DNA of 63,596 bases, taken from assembly GCA_030550025.1 (NCBI GenBank), contig JAUQQC010000014.1, forward strand, positions 1-63,596, written 5' to 3'. The notes beneath the pieces were generated by a model. That model saw only the letters and a program-made list of their open reading frames with translations. It searched no databases and was not told the origin of the DNA. The stretch comes from Acidobacteriota bacterium. GTDB taxonomy: Bacteria > Acidobacteriota > Blastocatellia > HR10. A program made the position numbers and the translations under genes. Shown here one piece after another: positions 8,746 to 18,262 of the stretch (position 1 is the first letter of the stretch; each line of letters opens with the position of its first letter).

Positions 8746-10095
8746 TCACTGCGCCGTCGGACGATAGCGCGCGGCGATGCGCTCGAGCCGTTCCTGAATC
8801 TCTTCCTCCGGGATCCACCGCCCACGCACCATGACGCCCGCCAGATGCTTCAGGTTCTCCACGTTCGAGAGCGGGTTCCCCTTGACCAGAATTAGGTCCG
8901 CGCGCGCGCCGACCTCGATCGTCCCGAAGCGATCCTTATGCCGGAAATATTCCCCCACATTGCGCGTCGCCGTCTGCAGGATCTCATATGGCGTCAGCCC
9001 GCACTCGAGCAGCACGGGGATTTCGCGATGGATGGAGAAGCCAGGAACGCTGAATTGCTGTGGGGCATCGGTCCCGAAGAGAATGCGCACCCCACCTCGA
9101 TGCAGCGCCCGCAGGATCTCCTTTCGATTCGCGGCGATTCGCTCAGCCCGCTCCCGCTTATAATTCGGGTCCTCTAATCGCGCGCGATGCGCTCGGGTCC
9201 AATTCTCGACCATCTGCGGCGGCATGTAGCGCAGCTCAGGATAAGCGAGTAGTGTCTGCAGGTCACGCGCGCCGATCAACACCTCCCACAGGGCCATCGT
9301 CGGGACGACCCACGCGCCCGCCTCGCGCGTGCGCCGGACGATGTCCTCCAACTTGGCCCGATCAAGCGGTCCCTTCTCCCCCTCCAGGTACTCGATGTAG
9401 CCATCCAGATGATCAATCGTCTCCTGCCCCATCTCTAGCGCGTGCACGATACCGACAGCTGCCGGGACGTGTCCGACCCACCGCATGCCCACTTCGCGAG
9501 CCGTCCGGGCCATGGCGTCATACTCCTCGCGCGTGAGGCCGGGATGGATTTTCAAGAGATCCCATCCCTGCTGCTTCTGCTCACGGACTCGCGCGACGGC
9601 TTCCTCTGGAGAATTGATCGAAGCGTCGCTGAAACTCGGTCCAGCCAGATAGAGCGTCGGCGAGAGGAGCTCTCCCCGATTCGCCCGCTCGCGCAGTTCC
9701 AACTGTCCGGGCGCTCCGAGCATCCCACGCACCGTCGTGATGCCGTTGGAGAGATAGAGGAACAGGACGGCTTCGAGATACTCCGGTGGCGCTTGCGGCG
9801 GAGGGATGTGCCCGTGCATCTCCCCTAGGCCAGGCAGCAGATAATACCCGCGCCCTTCGATCCGCACAGCTCTTTCAGGAATTCTCACCCGCGCGCTCGG
9901 ACCGATCTCGACGATACGATCTCCACGAACGATGACCGTCTGGTCCTCCAGAATGCGCTCGGACGTCATCGGGATGACGTTCACGTGGACGAAGGCGATG
10001 TCCGTCGCACCCGATGATTGTTTGTCCATCGCGCCGAGAGCGGATGCGATCAAAAGACTTCCGGCAAGAACGATGACCTTCATGCAAATCCTCAT
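8746..10095 (-). CDS. Secreted amidohydrolase-family metal-dependent hydrolase
   Basis: A 449-residue protein with a signal peptide (MRICMKVIVLAGSLLIASALG). Metal-site features of the amidohydrolase superfamily are visible: HGH in GLGEMHGHIPP, a Lys in LLKIHPG, His in WVGHVPAA and TIDHLDGY, and Asp in FGTDAPQQ. It closes with the composite beta-domain segment GTIEVGARADLILVKGNPL. The closest annotated relatives are imidazolonepropionase-like or Xaa-Pro dipeptidase-like amidohydrolases of Acidobacteriota, with unknown substrates. The ATG at 10095 is chosen because GGGGAGGAG precedes it and a promoter lies about 35 bp upstream. A longer frame to 10134 would overlap that promoter. Confidence 0.85.
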   Translation of the reverse strand: MRICMKVIVLAGSLLIASALGAMDKQSSGATDIAFVHVNVIPMTSERILEDQTVIVRGDRIVEIGPSARVRIPERAVRIEGRGYYLLPGLGEMHGHIPPPQAPPEYLEAVLFLYLSNGITTVRGMLGAPGQLELRERANRGELLSPTLYLAGPSFSDASINSPEEAVARVREQKQQGWDLLKIHPGLTREEYDAMARTAREVGMRWVGHVPAAVGIVHALEMGQETIDHLDGYIEYLEGEKGPLDRAKLEDIVRRTREAGAWVVPTMALWEVLIGARDLQTLLAYPELRYMPPQMVENWTRAHRARLEDPNYKRERAERIAANRKEILRALHRGGVRILFGTDAPQQFSVPGFSIHREIPVLLECGLTPYEILQTATRNVGEYFRHKDRFGTIEVGARADLILVKGNPLSNVENLKHLAGVMVRGRWIPEEEIQERLERIAARYRPTAQ

Positions 10096-10129
10096 CGCTC
10101 TCCTCCCCTTGCGAATGTACCGCGCGAGG

Positions 10130-10158
10130 ATCATAGCACGATTCCCTCCGGGTGGGAA
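10130..10158 (-). promoter_or_regulatory. Promoter for the amidohydrolase gene
   Basis: On the minus strand a TTCCCA -35-like box (10158-10153) is followed after 17 bases by TATGAT (10135-10130), with TGC directly before it as an extended -10. The start of transcription would be near 10123, about 28 bases before the ATG at 10095. Confidence 0.5.
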
Positions 10159-10222
10159 TCTGCTCCGCGAGATTTCCGATCAGCTCCCGGCAATCGCTGA
10201 AACGGCGCCGCGCGAGCGCGCC

Positions 10223-12022
10223 TCATGAGCCGGATGAGCGACGCGCGAACCACAGGCCGCGAGCACGACCGGCATTCAAAACGAAGCCCGTGATACGTCC
10301 TTGAGCGTCCCGACGGAATTGATAATGTAGGCCGGTGAGACTCAGAAAATCATCCTCGCGAAGATGCTGCAGCGGAGAAGCGGGAATCCCTCGCGCGTGC
10401 ACGATCAATCCCTCACCCTGGCGCGCGATCACATAGACGGCATCTAGCTCCTCGCTCTCATACGTCCCCGCGTACTCCAGAAGCCGCTCAGGCGGGAGCG
10501 TCACCGGAGATAGCTCCTCGTAAACTTCGGGCGGTCGGTTCGGTCGGAGGAGTTGGAACCGCACAAGAGGTCCTCTCTCGGACCTTTCGACGCGCCCTCC
10601 TTCGAATACCAGCTCTGCCGAAAAGGGCGCTCCGGTAAGTTGGAAGCGATCCTTCGCGATCGGCTTCAGTTCCAGATTCGAGCCGAAGGCCTCCAAAGAG
10701 AACGTCGAGCCGCGTTGGAGGAGACGCACGAGAGCGCCCGTCTTCAGATTTCGATAGATCCCCACCCGAGCCGCCAACTCTGGTTCGGAGAGATGCGCGC
10801 GCTCCGTCGAAGGTGCGGGTTCGGGAAAGACCGAAGCCAGATAGAGATCCGCGACCCGGCGCGCGAGTACCGTGGGGTTGATCGCGCTCAGGTTGCACAG
10901 GCAGATCACCGAGAAGCGCTGTTCGGGGAAGCGAAGGAATTCGGCGCGGTATCCCGCCCAAGAGCCTCCATGATGGATCATCGTCAAGCCGCGATATGTG
11001 TCGCGGACCAATCCCCCGGCATAGCGCAGCATCTCGCCGTTTGCGAGCCGGCCGGGCGTCAACAGGCGCTGGATCAATTCGGGCCCGCCGACCTGCGGCT
11101 CATAAAAATTCGCATCCCAACGCGCCAGGTCCTCAATCGTCGTCATCAGCGCCCCGTCCCCCGTCTGCTCAAACTGAGACATGTGGATGCGAAATCCTCC
11201 TCCCGGTGCCGGAGCATAACCGGTCGCGCGTCGGGGAACGATCCGCGTGTGATCGTCATGAAAGTGCGTGCTTCTCATCCCAAGCGGGCGGAAGATGTGC
11301 TCCTCGGCGAACTCGCGAAGCGATTTGCCGCTCGCGCGTTTGACAATGATCGAGAGCAAGAAGTAACCGGAATTGCTGTAGAGGTACTCCTCCCCAGGAG
11401 TGAAGTTGAGCCCTTTCTGCCGCGCGATCAATCGAAGAGCGTCCTCCTCGGTCGTGACCCCATCGAAGGGAATGCCGGCTAAGGCCATGAGTGTGAGATA
11501 GTCCCGCAACCCGCCCGTATGATGGAGTAGATGACGGATGGTGATCGGACGATCGTACTCGGGGATCTCCGGCACGAACCGTCGGATGTCGTCGTCGAGC
11601 GAGAGCTTCCCTTGTTGCTCCAGCAACAGGATGCTCGCCGCCGTGAACTGCTTCGAGGTCGAGCCGATATCGAAGACCGTCTGCGGCGTGATCGGGATCG
11701 CGTGTTCAAGATTGGCCATACCATAGCCGCGCGCGTAGATGAGTCGTCCATCCCGGATGACCCCTAGGGCGCACCCGGGCGAATCCGGCCGATCCCAAGC
11801 GGCGAACAACTGATCCACGCGCGCCTGAAGCGCCTGCGCGTCCGCCAAGGCTTGAAGGGAAGCACTGGATGTGATCGGCATGCTCACTTGCCGCTTACCC
11901 TCCACACGGGAAAGCTCGCCAGGCCATCCCCCAAGAAGCCACCCCATTCCGATCATCACCATGATCCCTACGCCCCGCCCCCTTCTTCCAAGACCGCTTC
12001 GCCCTGCCTTAGCACTTCCCAT
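10223..12022 (-). CDS. Secreted serine hydrolase, beta-lactamase class C/AmpH-like fold
   Basis: A signal-anchor region (VMIGMGWLLGGW) is followed by a penicillin-binding-protein-like domain: the catalytic Ser-x-x-Lys in IGSTSKQFTA, Tyr-x-Asn in YLYSNSGYFLL, and the third motif as HHGGSWAGY. A C-terminal region of about 200 residues, rich in beta strands, resembles the lipocalin-like tails of this family. Relatives are esterases, D-aminopeptidases or carboxypeptidases. The frame is open to 12139, but a promoter sits at 12110-12139, so translation must start lower. The ATG at 12022 has GGGAGA eight bases before it and gives 599 residues. ATG 12055 is possible. Confidence 0.85.
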   Translation of the reverse strand: MGSAKAGRSGLGRRGRGVGIMVMIGMGWLLGGWPGELSRVEGKRQVSMPITSSASLQALADAQALQARVDQLFAAWDRPDSPGCALGVIRDGRLIYARGYGMANLEHAIPITPQTVFDIGSTSKQFTAASILLLEQQGKLSLDDDIRRFVPEIPEYDRPITIRHLLHHTGGLRDYLTLMALAGIPFDGVTTEEDALRLIARQKGLNFTPGEEYLYSNSGYFLLSIIVKRASGKSLREFAEEHIFRPLGMRSTHFHDDHTRIVPRRATGYAPAPGGGFRIHMSQFEQTGDGALMTTIEDLARWDANFYEPQVGGPELIQRLLTPGRLANGEMLRYAGGLVRDTYRGLTMIHHGGSWAGYRAEFLRFPEQRFSVICLCNLSAINPTVLARRVADLYLASVFPEPAPSTERAHLSEPELAARVGIYRNLKTGALVRLLQRGSTFSLEAFGSNLELKPIAKDRFQLTGAPFSAELVFEGGRVERSERGPLVRFQLLRPNRPPEVYEELSPVTLPPERLLEYAGTYESEELDAVYVIARQGEGLIVHARGIPASPLQHLREDDFLSLTGLHYQFRRDAQGRITGFVLNAGRARGLWFARRSSGS

Positions 12023-12109
12023 ACGCCCATTCTCCCGATGTCCCACCCCTGACATGACGATCACGGCGCCATAAGACCGCGCTTTTAAATTCGCGCGAAA
12101 TGCACGGGC

Positions 12110-12139
12110 ATTATAAGCGCAAAGGTGTGTCCGAACCAA
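12110..12139 (-). promoter_or_regulatory. Promoter for the serine hydrolase gene
   Basis: On the minus strand TTGGTT (12139-12134), an 18-base spacer and a perfect TATAAT (12115-12110) form a sigma-70-like promoter. Transcription would start near 12103. It lies inside the longest open frame and so argues against that frame's first start codon. Confidence 0.6.
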
Positions 12140-12597
12140 GGTCCGTGCCTTCGCAGACGCGAAGCCGCGTGGCGGTTGCTACGATCCGCCCCTTTGTTTC
12201 CCCTGTGGTCGAAGAATGGAATCCGAGCGACAGTCAGCATACCGGATTGTGCGGGAGAATCTGTGCCAGTACGAATGCGCAAGCGAGATCGCTCGTCCCA
12301 ATGGGGCCCAAGAGCAAAGGGGGCGCGAGCGTGAAGCGCGAACACCCGCAAATCCCTACCTGTTCAGCCCTCATTGGAGGATGCAGCACGCTATGCGCGA
12401 TTGCCGAGGGGAGTCTGCCGCGAGCCCGGAAAGGCTAGCGGAGTGAACGCGGCAGCCAAAGGGATGACGGAAACCCACTCTCGGGCTGTCGCCAAGAAGG
12501 ATTTCGATGGCCTGGTCAACGGGAGCACCATCAGCGTCAGTGCGCCCGCTCGTGAAGACCACCGTTCCGGAGGAGATGCTGGGGAGCCACAGCGAAA
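12140..12597. other. Gene-free stretch between the serine hydrolase promoter and the TonB receptor terminator
   Basis: About 460 bp. Short open frames exist on both strands, but none has a convincing ribosome binding site plus a protein-like composition, and none resembles a known family. Apart from the promoter and hairpin at its ends I see no structured element. Confidence 0.5.
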
Positions 12598-12634
12598 CGG
12601 ATGGCGCGGAGCGCCTCCACCTCCGCGCCATCCG
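12598..12634 (-). terminator. Strong hairpin directly after the TonB receptor stop
   Basis: A 14-bp perfect stem (12598-12611 with 12621-12634, GATGGCGCGGAG arm) and a 9-base loop start six bases after the stop codon at 12640. On the minus strand it is followed by only a short GTTTCGC, so it is either a weak intrinsic terminator or an mRNA-stabilising hairpin. Confidence 0.6.
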
Positions 12635-12639
12635 CCGCG

Positions 12640-15600
12640 TCAGAACTCGATCCGAAGGCCGAACTGAATCGCTCGCGGTCCGGCAAATTGCGAGCTGAGC
12701 ACGCCGAAAGTCGCCGGATTCAGAAGGCTCAGGCTCGGATCATTGAACTCCACGTGATTGAAGGCATTGATCAGATCGAGCACGAAGACCGTTCGCACGC
12801 TCTCTGTAAGGGCCGTCTTCTTCCCGATCGAGAGATCCACATTCCACCGAGGCAAGCCGCGCAGCACGCCCCGCCCGTGACGCGTATCCTGACTGATCAG
12901 AATGTGGCGGAAGTTCTTGAAAACAGCCTCGGGATCGGCGAAGAGGTTGAGTCCCGAACCACGACGAGCCGGATCTCCGGTCGTGCCGACGCCTCCTGAA
13001 CCCTTCACCCCTCGATGCACGGAGTTCCCGAAGTTCGGCTTGCGGATCGGGATCGCCCCCGCCGTGATCGAGAGGTTATTCGGACTAGCTCCCCAGACTT
13101 GAGGATGCTGTCCCACCGTCAGTGGTAATCCACTGCTCGCCGTGAAAATGCCGGACGTATACCACCCGCCGATCAGTTTGTTCAGCGCCGTCCCCGAGGA
13201 GAAGCGGCCCCGACCGAACGGCAAGTCGTAGTACCAATAGGCGTTGAGCACGTGCCTCCGATCCCAGGAGGAAGGACCATAGTCAATGTTGAAATCGAAA
13301 GCGCTCGAGAGAACCGAACTCTGTTCCTGATTCAGCCCGAACTGATCCAGACTCTGCGAGAGCGTGTAGTTCAGCGCGAACGTCAAGCCATGAGAGAGGC
13401 GCTTAGTCAGGCTGATGAAGCCGGCATGATAGTTGGAGAGCGTTCCGCTCATTCGCTGCCGGTGCATGAGCGCTTGAATGTTCGTGATCGGCCCTCCCGG
13501 ACGATTGAGGTTGATCCAGGTGAAGAGCTCGTTCAACCGCCCCTGCTGGAAGGCCACGGTGCGCGCGGTAGCCGCCCGGACAGTCCCCCCCGGCCCCATT
13601 TGGTTCTCAAACCACGGTTGCGGCGTCACGTCGCTCGGCTTCACCCCAGCTCGCAACTGCTGGGCGATGGCATCGAAGGCTTGGGCGAACGTCTGCCCCG
13701 ATGCCGGATCCTTCATGAAGTACGGGACCGAATTGATGTTGATATAGTTCTGGAGATCGCGCGCCAAGCGGCCCACGTATCCGACCTCCATGAGGAATTG
13801 GCCGGGCAGTTCGCGCTGGAGCGTCAAATCAATCCCGTGCGATTTTCCCGGAACGAGTTTCGGGTCCACGGCCGAGACCATCGTCTCGCCAAAGGGAGGA
13901 CTCGGAATCACCGGCCATGCCAGTCGCGTTGGGAAGGGCAACGGCACCGTCGCCCCATCAACGCCAATTCGGAAAGCGGTGGTGATATCGCTCGTTCCGG
14001 GGCAGGTCCCATCCGTTCGAGGACCGATGCACGTGATCGTCTGCGACAAGCCGACCCCGCCCAGCATATTGATCATGACCAGAGGGACGCCATTGATGCG
14101 ATCATACGTGAGCGAATATCCGCCTCGAATGGCCGTCTTCCGATCGCCAAAGAGCTTCCCAAGGAGTCCCTCTTTGAAGGAGGGATTCCAGGCCACTGCA
14201 AAGCGAGGTCCGATGTTGTTCCAGTCTATGTCGTAGATGTACTTATGGCCGGAGCGTCCAATCGGCACCCACCCGAGCGTCACATCCCAGACTTCTCCGC
14301 GTTGAGCAGCCGCTCGACGCCGCTCGATGTACTCTCGGCCGATGATGGCCTTCCCGGTCGCGACATCAATCATCATCGTCTGCAAACCGTCCTTCTCCAC
14401 CGGCGGGATTTGCAATGAATAGGTGACCCCCAGCGAGAGCGTGAGCGTAGGCCGAATTCGCCACGTGTCATTCGCATAAAACTCCAAGGCGTGAGTCGTG
14501 ACGGTCGCCAACAGCGGAGTTCCCAGGGGGAATTGATTCAGATTGATGTCGCGGGTCACCATGACGCCCGCCTTATCTACAATACCGAGAGCCCCAGCCA
14601 GTAAGTCGTTCCAACGCCCAACGTCGCCCGAGCGCAGGCAATTGCGCGTCACACTCCCGCCGCAGGTCGGGGGGCGGCTGCTGGCGGGAATGCCAACAGC
14701 CGTTCGCGCATTCAGCTCGTAGACGAGCGAGGTGAGTGAACCGATGACTTTATCATCCCGCTCATGGACTGTATTCAGGAGTCGCCACGTCCCACCGAAC
14801 TGGAAGCTATGCTTCCCGGTCACCCAACTCAGGTTATCGGTGAACTGGAAGAGATGATCTCGCCAGTATCGACTGCGAGCTCGCTGCGTATCCACGTCCA
14901 CTCCCTGGTCCAAGATATCCAGCGCGATCATGAGCGCCCCCGTCGTTCCGGGGACCTGCGGGAAAGCCCGCACGCGCTTCAGGGCATACCAGTTTCGCTG
15001 GTACCCGAAGATGAACTCATTGATCAACGTGGGTCGAATCTGTCCGGTGAGTCGAGCCGTCACAAGCCGCGGCTCGACGGGAACAGAAGCGACCGTAATG
15101 GCCTGTCCGCGAGGGTTGCCCCGCACGAATCCGGCGATGTCGACTTGGGTCGTATCCCGAACGCTATGCGACGAGTAGCGGTACGTCCCATCGAAACGCC
15201 AGTTGCTGTTGAAGTGATGATCCAGACGAAGGAGCGCGAAGTCCATATTCAAAGACGCATCGGCCGGTGCCCGGAATCCGATGGTATTCAATCCATCTCC
15301 GGCACTTGGATCGTTCCCCTCAGGAAAACGGCTCCAGAATTCCCGAATGACGGGGCTCATGCCGATACCGCGCGGATCGAAGTCCCTGATATTGTAGCTC
15401 ACGATGTTGCCCTCGGCATCGGGGAAGCGCAGGATGCCCTGCTTGAGCGTCGCCGTGGGGACAAGGCGCAGGATGCTGTTGGTCTTGGGGAAACGCCGAC
15501 CTTCATAATGGGTGAAGAAGAACGTCTTGTCCTTCCGAATTGGCCCGCCGGTCGTGAATCCAAAGCGGTGATCTTTCAACTCCGGTCTCCGGATGCCCAA

Positions 15601-16467
15601 GCGATTGAATTCCCAGCGATTGGCATTGAGGTTATCGTTCTGATGGTACCAGTAGAGCGAGCCGTGAAACGCGTTGGTCCCGCGCTTGGTGACGAAGCTC
15701 ACTTGGCCGCCGGAGGAACGGCTGAATGTCGCATTGGGATTCGTGCTCGCGACGCGGAATTCCTCGATGCTCTCGGCCGGGACAGGGATCGCCGGCGTCG
15801 GTCCGACCCAGTCGATCGCCTCACTGTAATAGCTTCCGGTCCCTGCCGTCACATCCGTCGCGTCAACTCCATCTATCAGGAACGTGTTCTGATCGCTCCG
15901 AGCGCCAGCCATCTGCCCACCGCCGAGCACGCCGACGCCTCGGCTCGGTTGCACCAGAGGTTGAAGGGTCAAGAGCGCTCCCGCGCTCCGAGTGAGGGTC
16001 GGCAATCGAAGAAGCTGTTCACCGCCGATGACGGTCCCTACCGTTGAATCCAACGTCTGCAGTTCCACACCAGCCGCCGTCACTTCGACGACCTCCGCGA
16101 TCTCCCCGACTTCCAACGTGACGTTCACCTGATACGACTTCGCCACGTCCACCTTGAGCGAAGGGATGACGGCTTGGCGAAAGCCTTGGGCCGTGACCGT
16201 GATCTTATAAACGCCGGGCAAGACCGAAGTGAAGAGGTATTGCCCAGCCTCATTGGTCGTCTGCTTACGCACCTGATTGGTGGTCGTATCGAGCAGCTCC
16301 ACCGACGCTCCAGGCACGACGGCGCCCGTCGGATCAGTCACCATTCCCGAGATCGTCGCCGTCGCCGCCGTTTGCGTCGCGCTGCTTGGCGCTACAGCTG
16401 TCAGCATCATCACAAGGAGCAGAACCACGCCCCAGACAAGACCTCTCCAATGTTCCTGTCGGCTCAT
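12640..16467 (-). CDS. Oar-like TonB-dependent outer-membrane receptor
   Basis: A 1275-residue protein with a signal peptide (VVLLLVMMLTAVAPSSA). An N-terminal carboxypeptidase-regulatory-like beta-sandwich follows (about residues 35-120, ISGMVTDPTGAVVPGASVEL), then a plug domain (about 125-250, with QNTFLIDGVDATD), then a long beta-barrel ending in an aromatic residue (FGLRIEF), as outer-membrane barrels do. These Oar/SusC-like receptors are strongly expanded in Acidobacteriota and import large substrates or bind cell-surface material. No SusD-like partner is present. TAAGGAGGAGCCT precedes the ATG. A promoter lies about 100 bases upstream and a hairpin follows the stop, so it is probably a single-gene transcript. 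Confidence 0.93.
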   Translation of the reverse strand: MSRQEHWRGLVWGVVLLLVMMLTAVAPSSATQTAATATISGMVTDPTGAVVPGASVELLDTTTNQVRKQTTNEAGQYLFTSVLPGVYKITVTAQGFRQAVIPSLKVDVAKSYQVNVTLEVGEIAEVVEVTAAGVELQTLDSTVGTVIGGEQLLRLPTLTRSAGALLTLQPLVQPSRGVGVLGGGQMAGARSDQNTFLIDGVDATDVTAGTGSYYSEAIDWVGPTPAIPVPAESIEEFRVASTNPNATFSRSSGGQVSFVTKRGTNAFHGSLYWYHQNDNLNANRWEFNRLGIRRPELKDHRFGFTTGGPIRKDKTFFFTHYEGRRFPKTNSILRLVPTATLKQGILRFPDAEGNIVSYNIRDFDPRGIGMSPVIREFWSRFPEGNDPSAGDGLNTIGFRAPADASLNMDFALLRLDHHFNSNWRFDGTYRYSSHSVRDTTQVDIAGFVRGNPRGQAITVASVPVEPRLVTARLTGQIRPTLINEFIFGYQRNWYALKRVRAFPQVPGTTGALMIALDILDQGVDVDTQRARSRYWRDHLFQFTDNLSWVTGKHSFQFGGTWRLLNTVHERDDKVIGSLTSLVYELNARTAVGIPASSRPPTCGGSVTRNCLRSGDVGRWNDLLAGALGIVDKAGVMVTRDINLNQFPLGTPLLATVTTHALEFYANDTWRIRPTLTLSLGVTYSLQIPPVEKDGLQTMMIDVATGKAIIGREYIERRRAAAQRGEVWDVTLGWVPIGRSGHKYIYDIDWNNIGPRFAVAWNPSFKEGLLGKLFGDRKTAIRGGYSLTYDRINGVPLVMINMLGGVGLSQTITCIGPRTDGTCPGTSDITTAFRIGVDGATVPLPFPTRLAWPVIPSPPFGETMVSAVDPKLVPGKSHGIDLTLQRELPGQFLMEVGYVGRLARDLQNYININSVPYFMKDPASGQTFAQAFDAIAQQLRAGVKPSDVTPQPWFENQMGPGGTVRAATARTVAFQQGRLNELFTWINLNRPGGPITNIQALMHRQRMSGTLSNYHAGFISLTKRLSHGLTFALNYTLSQSLDQFGLNQEQSSVLSSAFDFNIDYGPSSWDRRHVLNAYWYYDLPFGRGRFSSGTALNKLIGGWYTSGIFTASSGLPLTVGQHPQVWGASPNNLSITAGAIPIRKPNFGNSVHRGVKGSGGVGTTGDPARRGSGLNLFADPEAVFKNFRHILISQDTRHGRGVLRGLPRWNVDLSIGKKTALTESVRTVFVLDLINAFNHVEFNDPSLSLLNPATFGVLSSQFAGPRAIQFGLRIEF

Positions 16468-16575
16468 AGGCTCCTCCTTAGTTTGGACTTAGCAGCCCAT
16501 GCCAAAGGATTGTGGGCGACCCCACTCATCCTCGCCATTTTACCCCCTCAGTTCAGGCCCTTGAGACGGCGCTTT

Positions 16576-16604
16576 CTTTAGCACATTTTGACTGTAAATG
16601 TCAA
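16576..16604 (-). promoter_or_regulatory. Promoter with overlapping palindrome for the TonB receptor
   Basis: The minus strand carries a perfect TTGACA (16604-16599), an 18-base spacer and TAAAGA preceded by TGC (extended -10). The -35 box is half of a dyad, TTGAC-7-GTCAA at 16588-16604, which could be a regulator site. Confidence 0.45.
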
Positions 16605-16895
16605 GACCTGGACATAGGATCAGCGGCGCATCCCGGCCGAAGAAGACGCCGCTTCCCCCAGCCGCAGCAAGATCATGCCGATCTGCTCTCGAGCTTCGCC
16701 CCCCTCCAACCGCATCCGCCGAGCGAAGCGCGCGATCTCACCCTGATTCCAGCACCACCCAATTCTTCATCGCTAATTTTCATCGGCTCGCTCCTTTCCT
16801 TCACGCGATCAGAGGTCCCTCCGCCACACGCAAACTGCTGCTTCCAAAGTCCCTTCTGTTTCACCTGGGGAGTTTCTGCGAGCTACACGTAACTC
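16605..16895. other. Gene-free part of the divergent region
   Basis: About 290 bp between the TonB receptor promoter and the RND pump promoter, AT-richer than the flanking genes. A short frame on the minus strand ending at 16620 has coding-like third positions but no usable start, so no gene is called. Confidence 0.4.
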
Positions 16896-16924
16896 TTGCA
16901 TGAACTGGGGCGTATTCCTATGAT
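16896..16924 (+). promoter_or_regulatory. Promoter for the RND efflux operon
   Basis: TTGCAT (16896-16901), a 17-base spacer and TATGAT (16919-16924). Transcription would start near 16931, leaving an 80-base leader before the adaptor gene at 17014. An ATG at 16924 lies inside the -10 box and cannot be the start. Confidence 0.55.
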
Positions 16925-17013
16925 TGAAGAACAACTCGGAGGACGGGAGAGGAGAACGTTCAGTGCAGGTGAGGGGGAGCCGATCGAGTTATTCATCAAA
17001 AGGCATTCGGACG

Positions 17014-18225
17014 ATGCGGGAACGCTTTATTGTCCTGGTGGCCTTCGTAGGAGCGCTCGTCCTCCTAGGTGGATGTCGGGGCCAATCCCAGGTCTCGAGC
17101 GCGCAGAACCCGGCCGGAGGAGATGTGGCTTCGCCGAAGCGGGTGCAGACGACGCGCGTCGTCGCCCAGCCTCTTGAGGATACGATGATGGTCGTGGGGA
17201 CGCTGACCGCCTACGATCAAGCGACACTGAAGGTGAAAGTGCCGGGGCGACTACAAACGATCACGGTGGATTTGGGTAGCGTCGTACACCGGGGGCAGTT
17301 GATCGCGCAGATTGAACCTCGTGACTACGAATTGCGTGTGGAGCAGGCCGAAGCGGCATTGGCGCAAGCGCGTGCCCGCCTGGGATTGCCTCCGGAAGGG
17401 ACGGACGATCGCCTTGATCCCGAGCAGACATCGCTTGTCCGTCAAGCGCGCGCAGTTTTAGAGGAAGCGCGGGTCAATTACGAGCGCTCGGCCCGGCTTC
17501 TGGAAGAAGGCATCATCCCGCGCTCACGTTTCGATGCAGACGAAGCCGCGTATAAAGTCGCGCTCAGCCGCTATCAGGATGCCCTCGAAGAGGTGCGCAA
17601 TCGTCAAGCCCTGCTCGCCCAGCGGCGCTCGGAGCTAGCGCTCGCGCGGCAGCAACTGGCCGATACGGCCATCTATGCGCCTTTCGATGGCGTCGTGCAG
17701 GAACGGCACACGAGCGTCGGCGAGTTCCTCGCCGTCGGCTCCCCGGTGGTGACGATCGTGCGAATGGATCCGTTACGGCTGCGCGCTGAGGTTCCGGAGC
17801 GCGAAGCTCACCGAGTGCGCCTCGGACAACGCGTGCGTGTGATGGTCGAAGGCGATCCCGCGATCTACGCCGGTCGGATCGTGCGCCTCAGTCCGACGAT
17901 CGCCCCGCAAAACCGCATGCTCGTCGTCGAGGCCGAAGTGCGCAATCCCGGACGGCTTCGTCCGGGCGCGTTCGCGCGCGTGGAGATCATCGCTGGGGAG
18001 GGACGTCCGGCACCTGTTGTGCCGCCCCGTGCGATCGTGAGCTTCGCCGGACTGGAGAAGGTCTTCGTCGTGCAAGAGGGGAAGGCCGTTGAGAAGCGGG
18101 TGACGACCGGCCGTCGCACGGGGGAATGGGTGGAGATCCTCTCCGGGCTTGAACCGGGAGAGGAGGTCGTCCTCGATCCGGGCAATCTCCAACCGGGACA
18201 ATCGGTCCATCCCGTGCGCGAGTGA
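17014..18225 (+). CDS. RND efflux periplasmic adaptor lipoprotein (membrane fusion protein)
   Basis: A 403-residue protein with a lipoprotein signal ending in LLGGC. The order is a barrel-sandwich half (about residues 50-100, VPGRLQTITVDLGSVVHRG), a long coiled-coil hairpin (about 110-220, rich in Ala/Arg/Glu), the second lipoyl half (YAPFDGVVQERHTSVGEF), a beta-barrel and a membrane-proximal domain. It links the inner-membrane pump to an outer-membrane channel. The ATG at 17014 begins the signal peptide. The pump gene starts 37 bp after its stop. No TolC-like gene is next to the pair, so the channel must come from elsewhere. Confidence 0.92.
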   Translation: MRERFIVLVAFVGALVLLGGCRGQSQVSSAQNPAGGDVASPKRVQTTRVVAQPLEDTMMVVGTLTAYDQATLKVKVPGRLQTITVDLGSVVHRGQLIAQIEPRDYELRVEQAEAALAQARARLGLPPEGTDDRLDPEQTSLVRQARAVLEEARVNYERSARLLEEGIIPRSRFDADEAAYKVALSRYQDALEEVRNRQALLAQRRSELALARQQLADTAIYAPFDGVVQERHTSVGEFLAVGSPVVTIVRMDPLRLRAEVPEREAHRVRLGQRVRVMVEGDPAIYAGRIVRLSPTIAPQNRMLVVEAEVRNPGRLRPGAFARVEIIAGEGRPAPVVPPRAIVSFAGLEKVFVVQEGKAVEKRVTTGRRTGEWVEILSGLEPGEEVVLDPGNLQPGQSVHPVRE

Positions 18226-18262
18226 TCCTCAGGCGCTCGCAGCGACAGAAGGAGAAGGACTC

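Noticed and set aside
16620-16735. A minus-strand stretch with coding-like third positions (EIARFARRMRLEGGEAREQ) upstream of the TonB receptor
   Set aside because: No start codon with a ribosome binding site in frame and too short to judge. It might be a relic of a regulator gene but is not supported.
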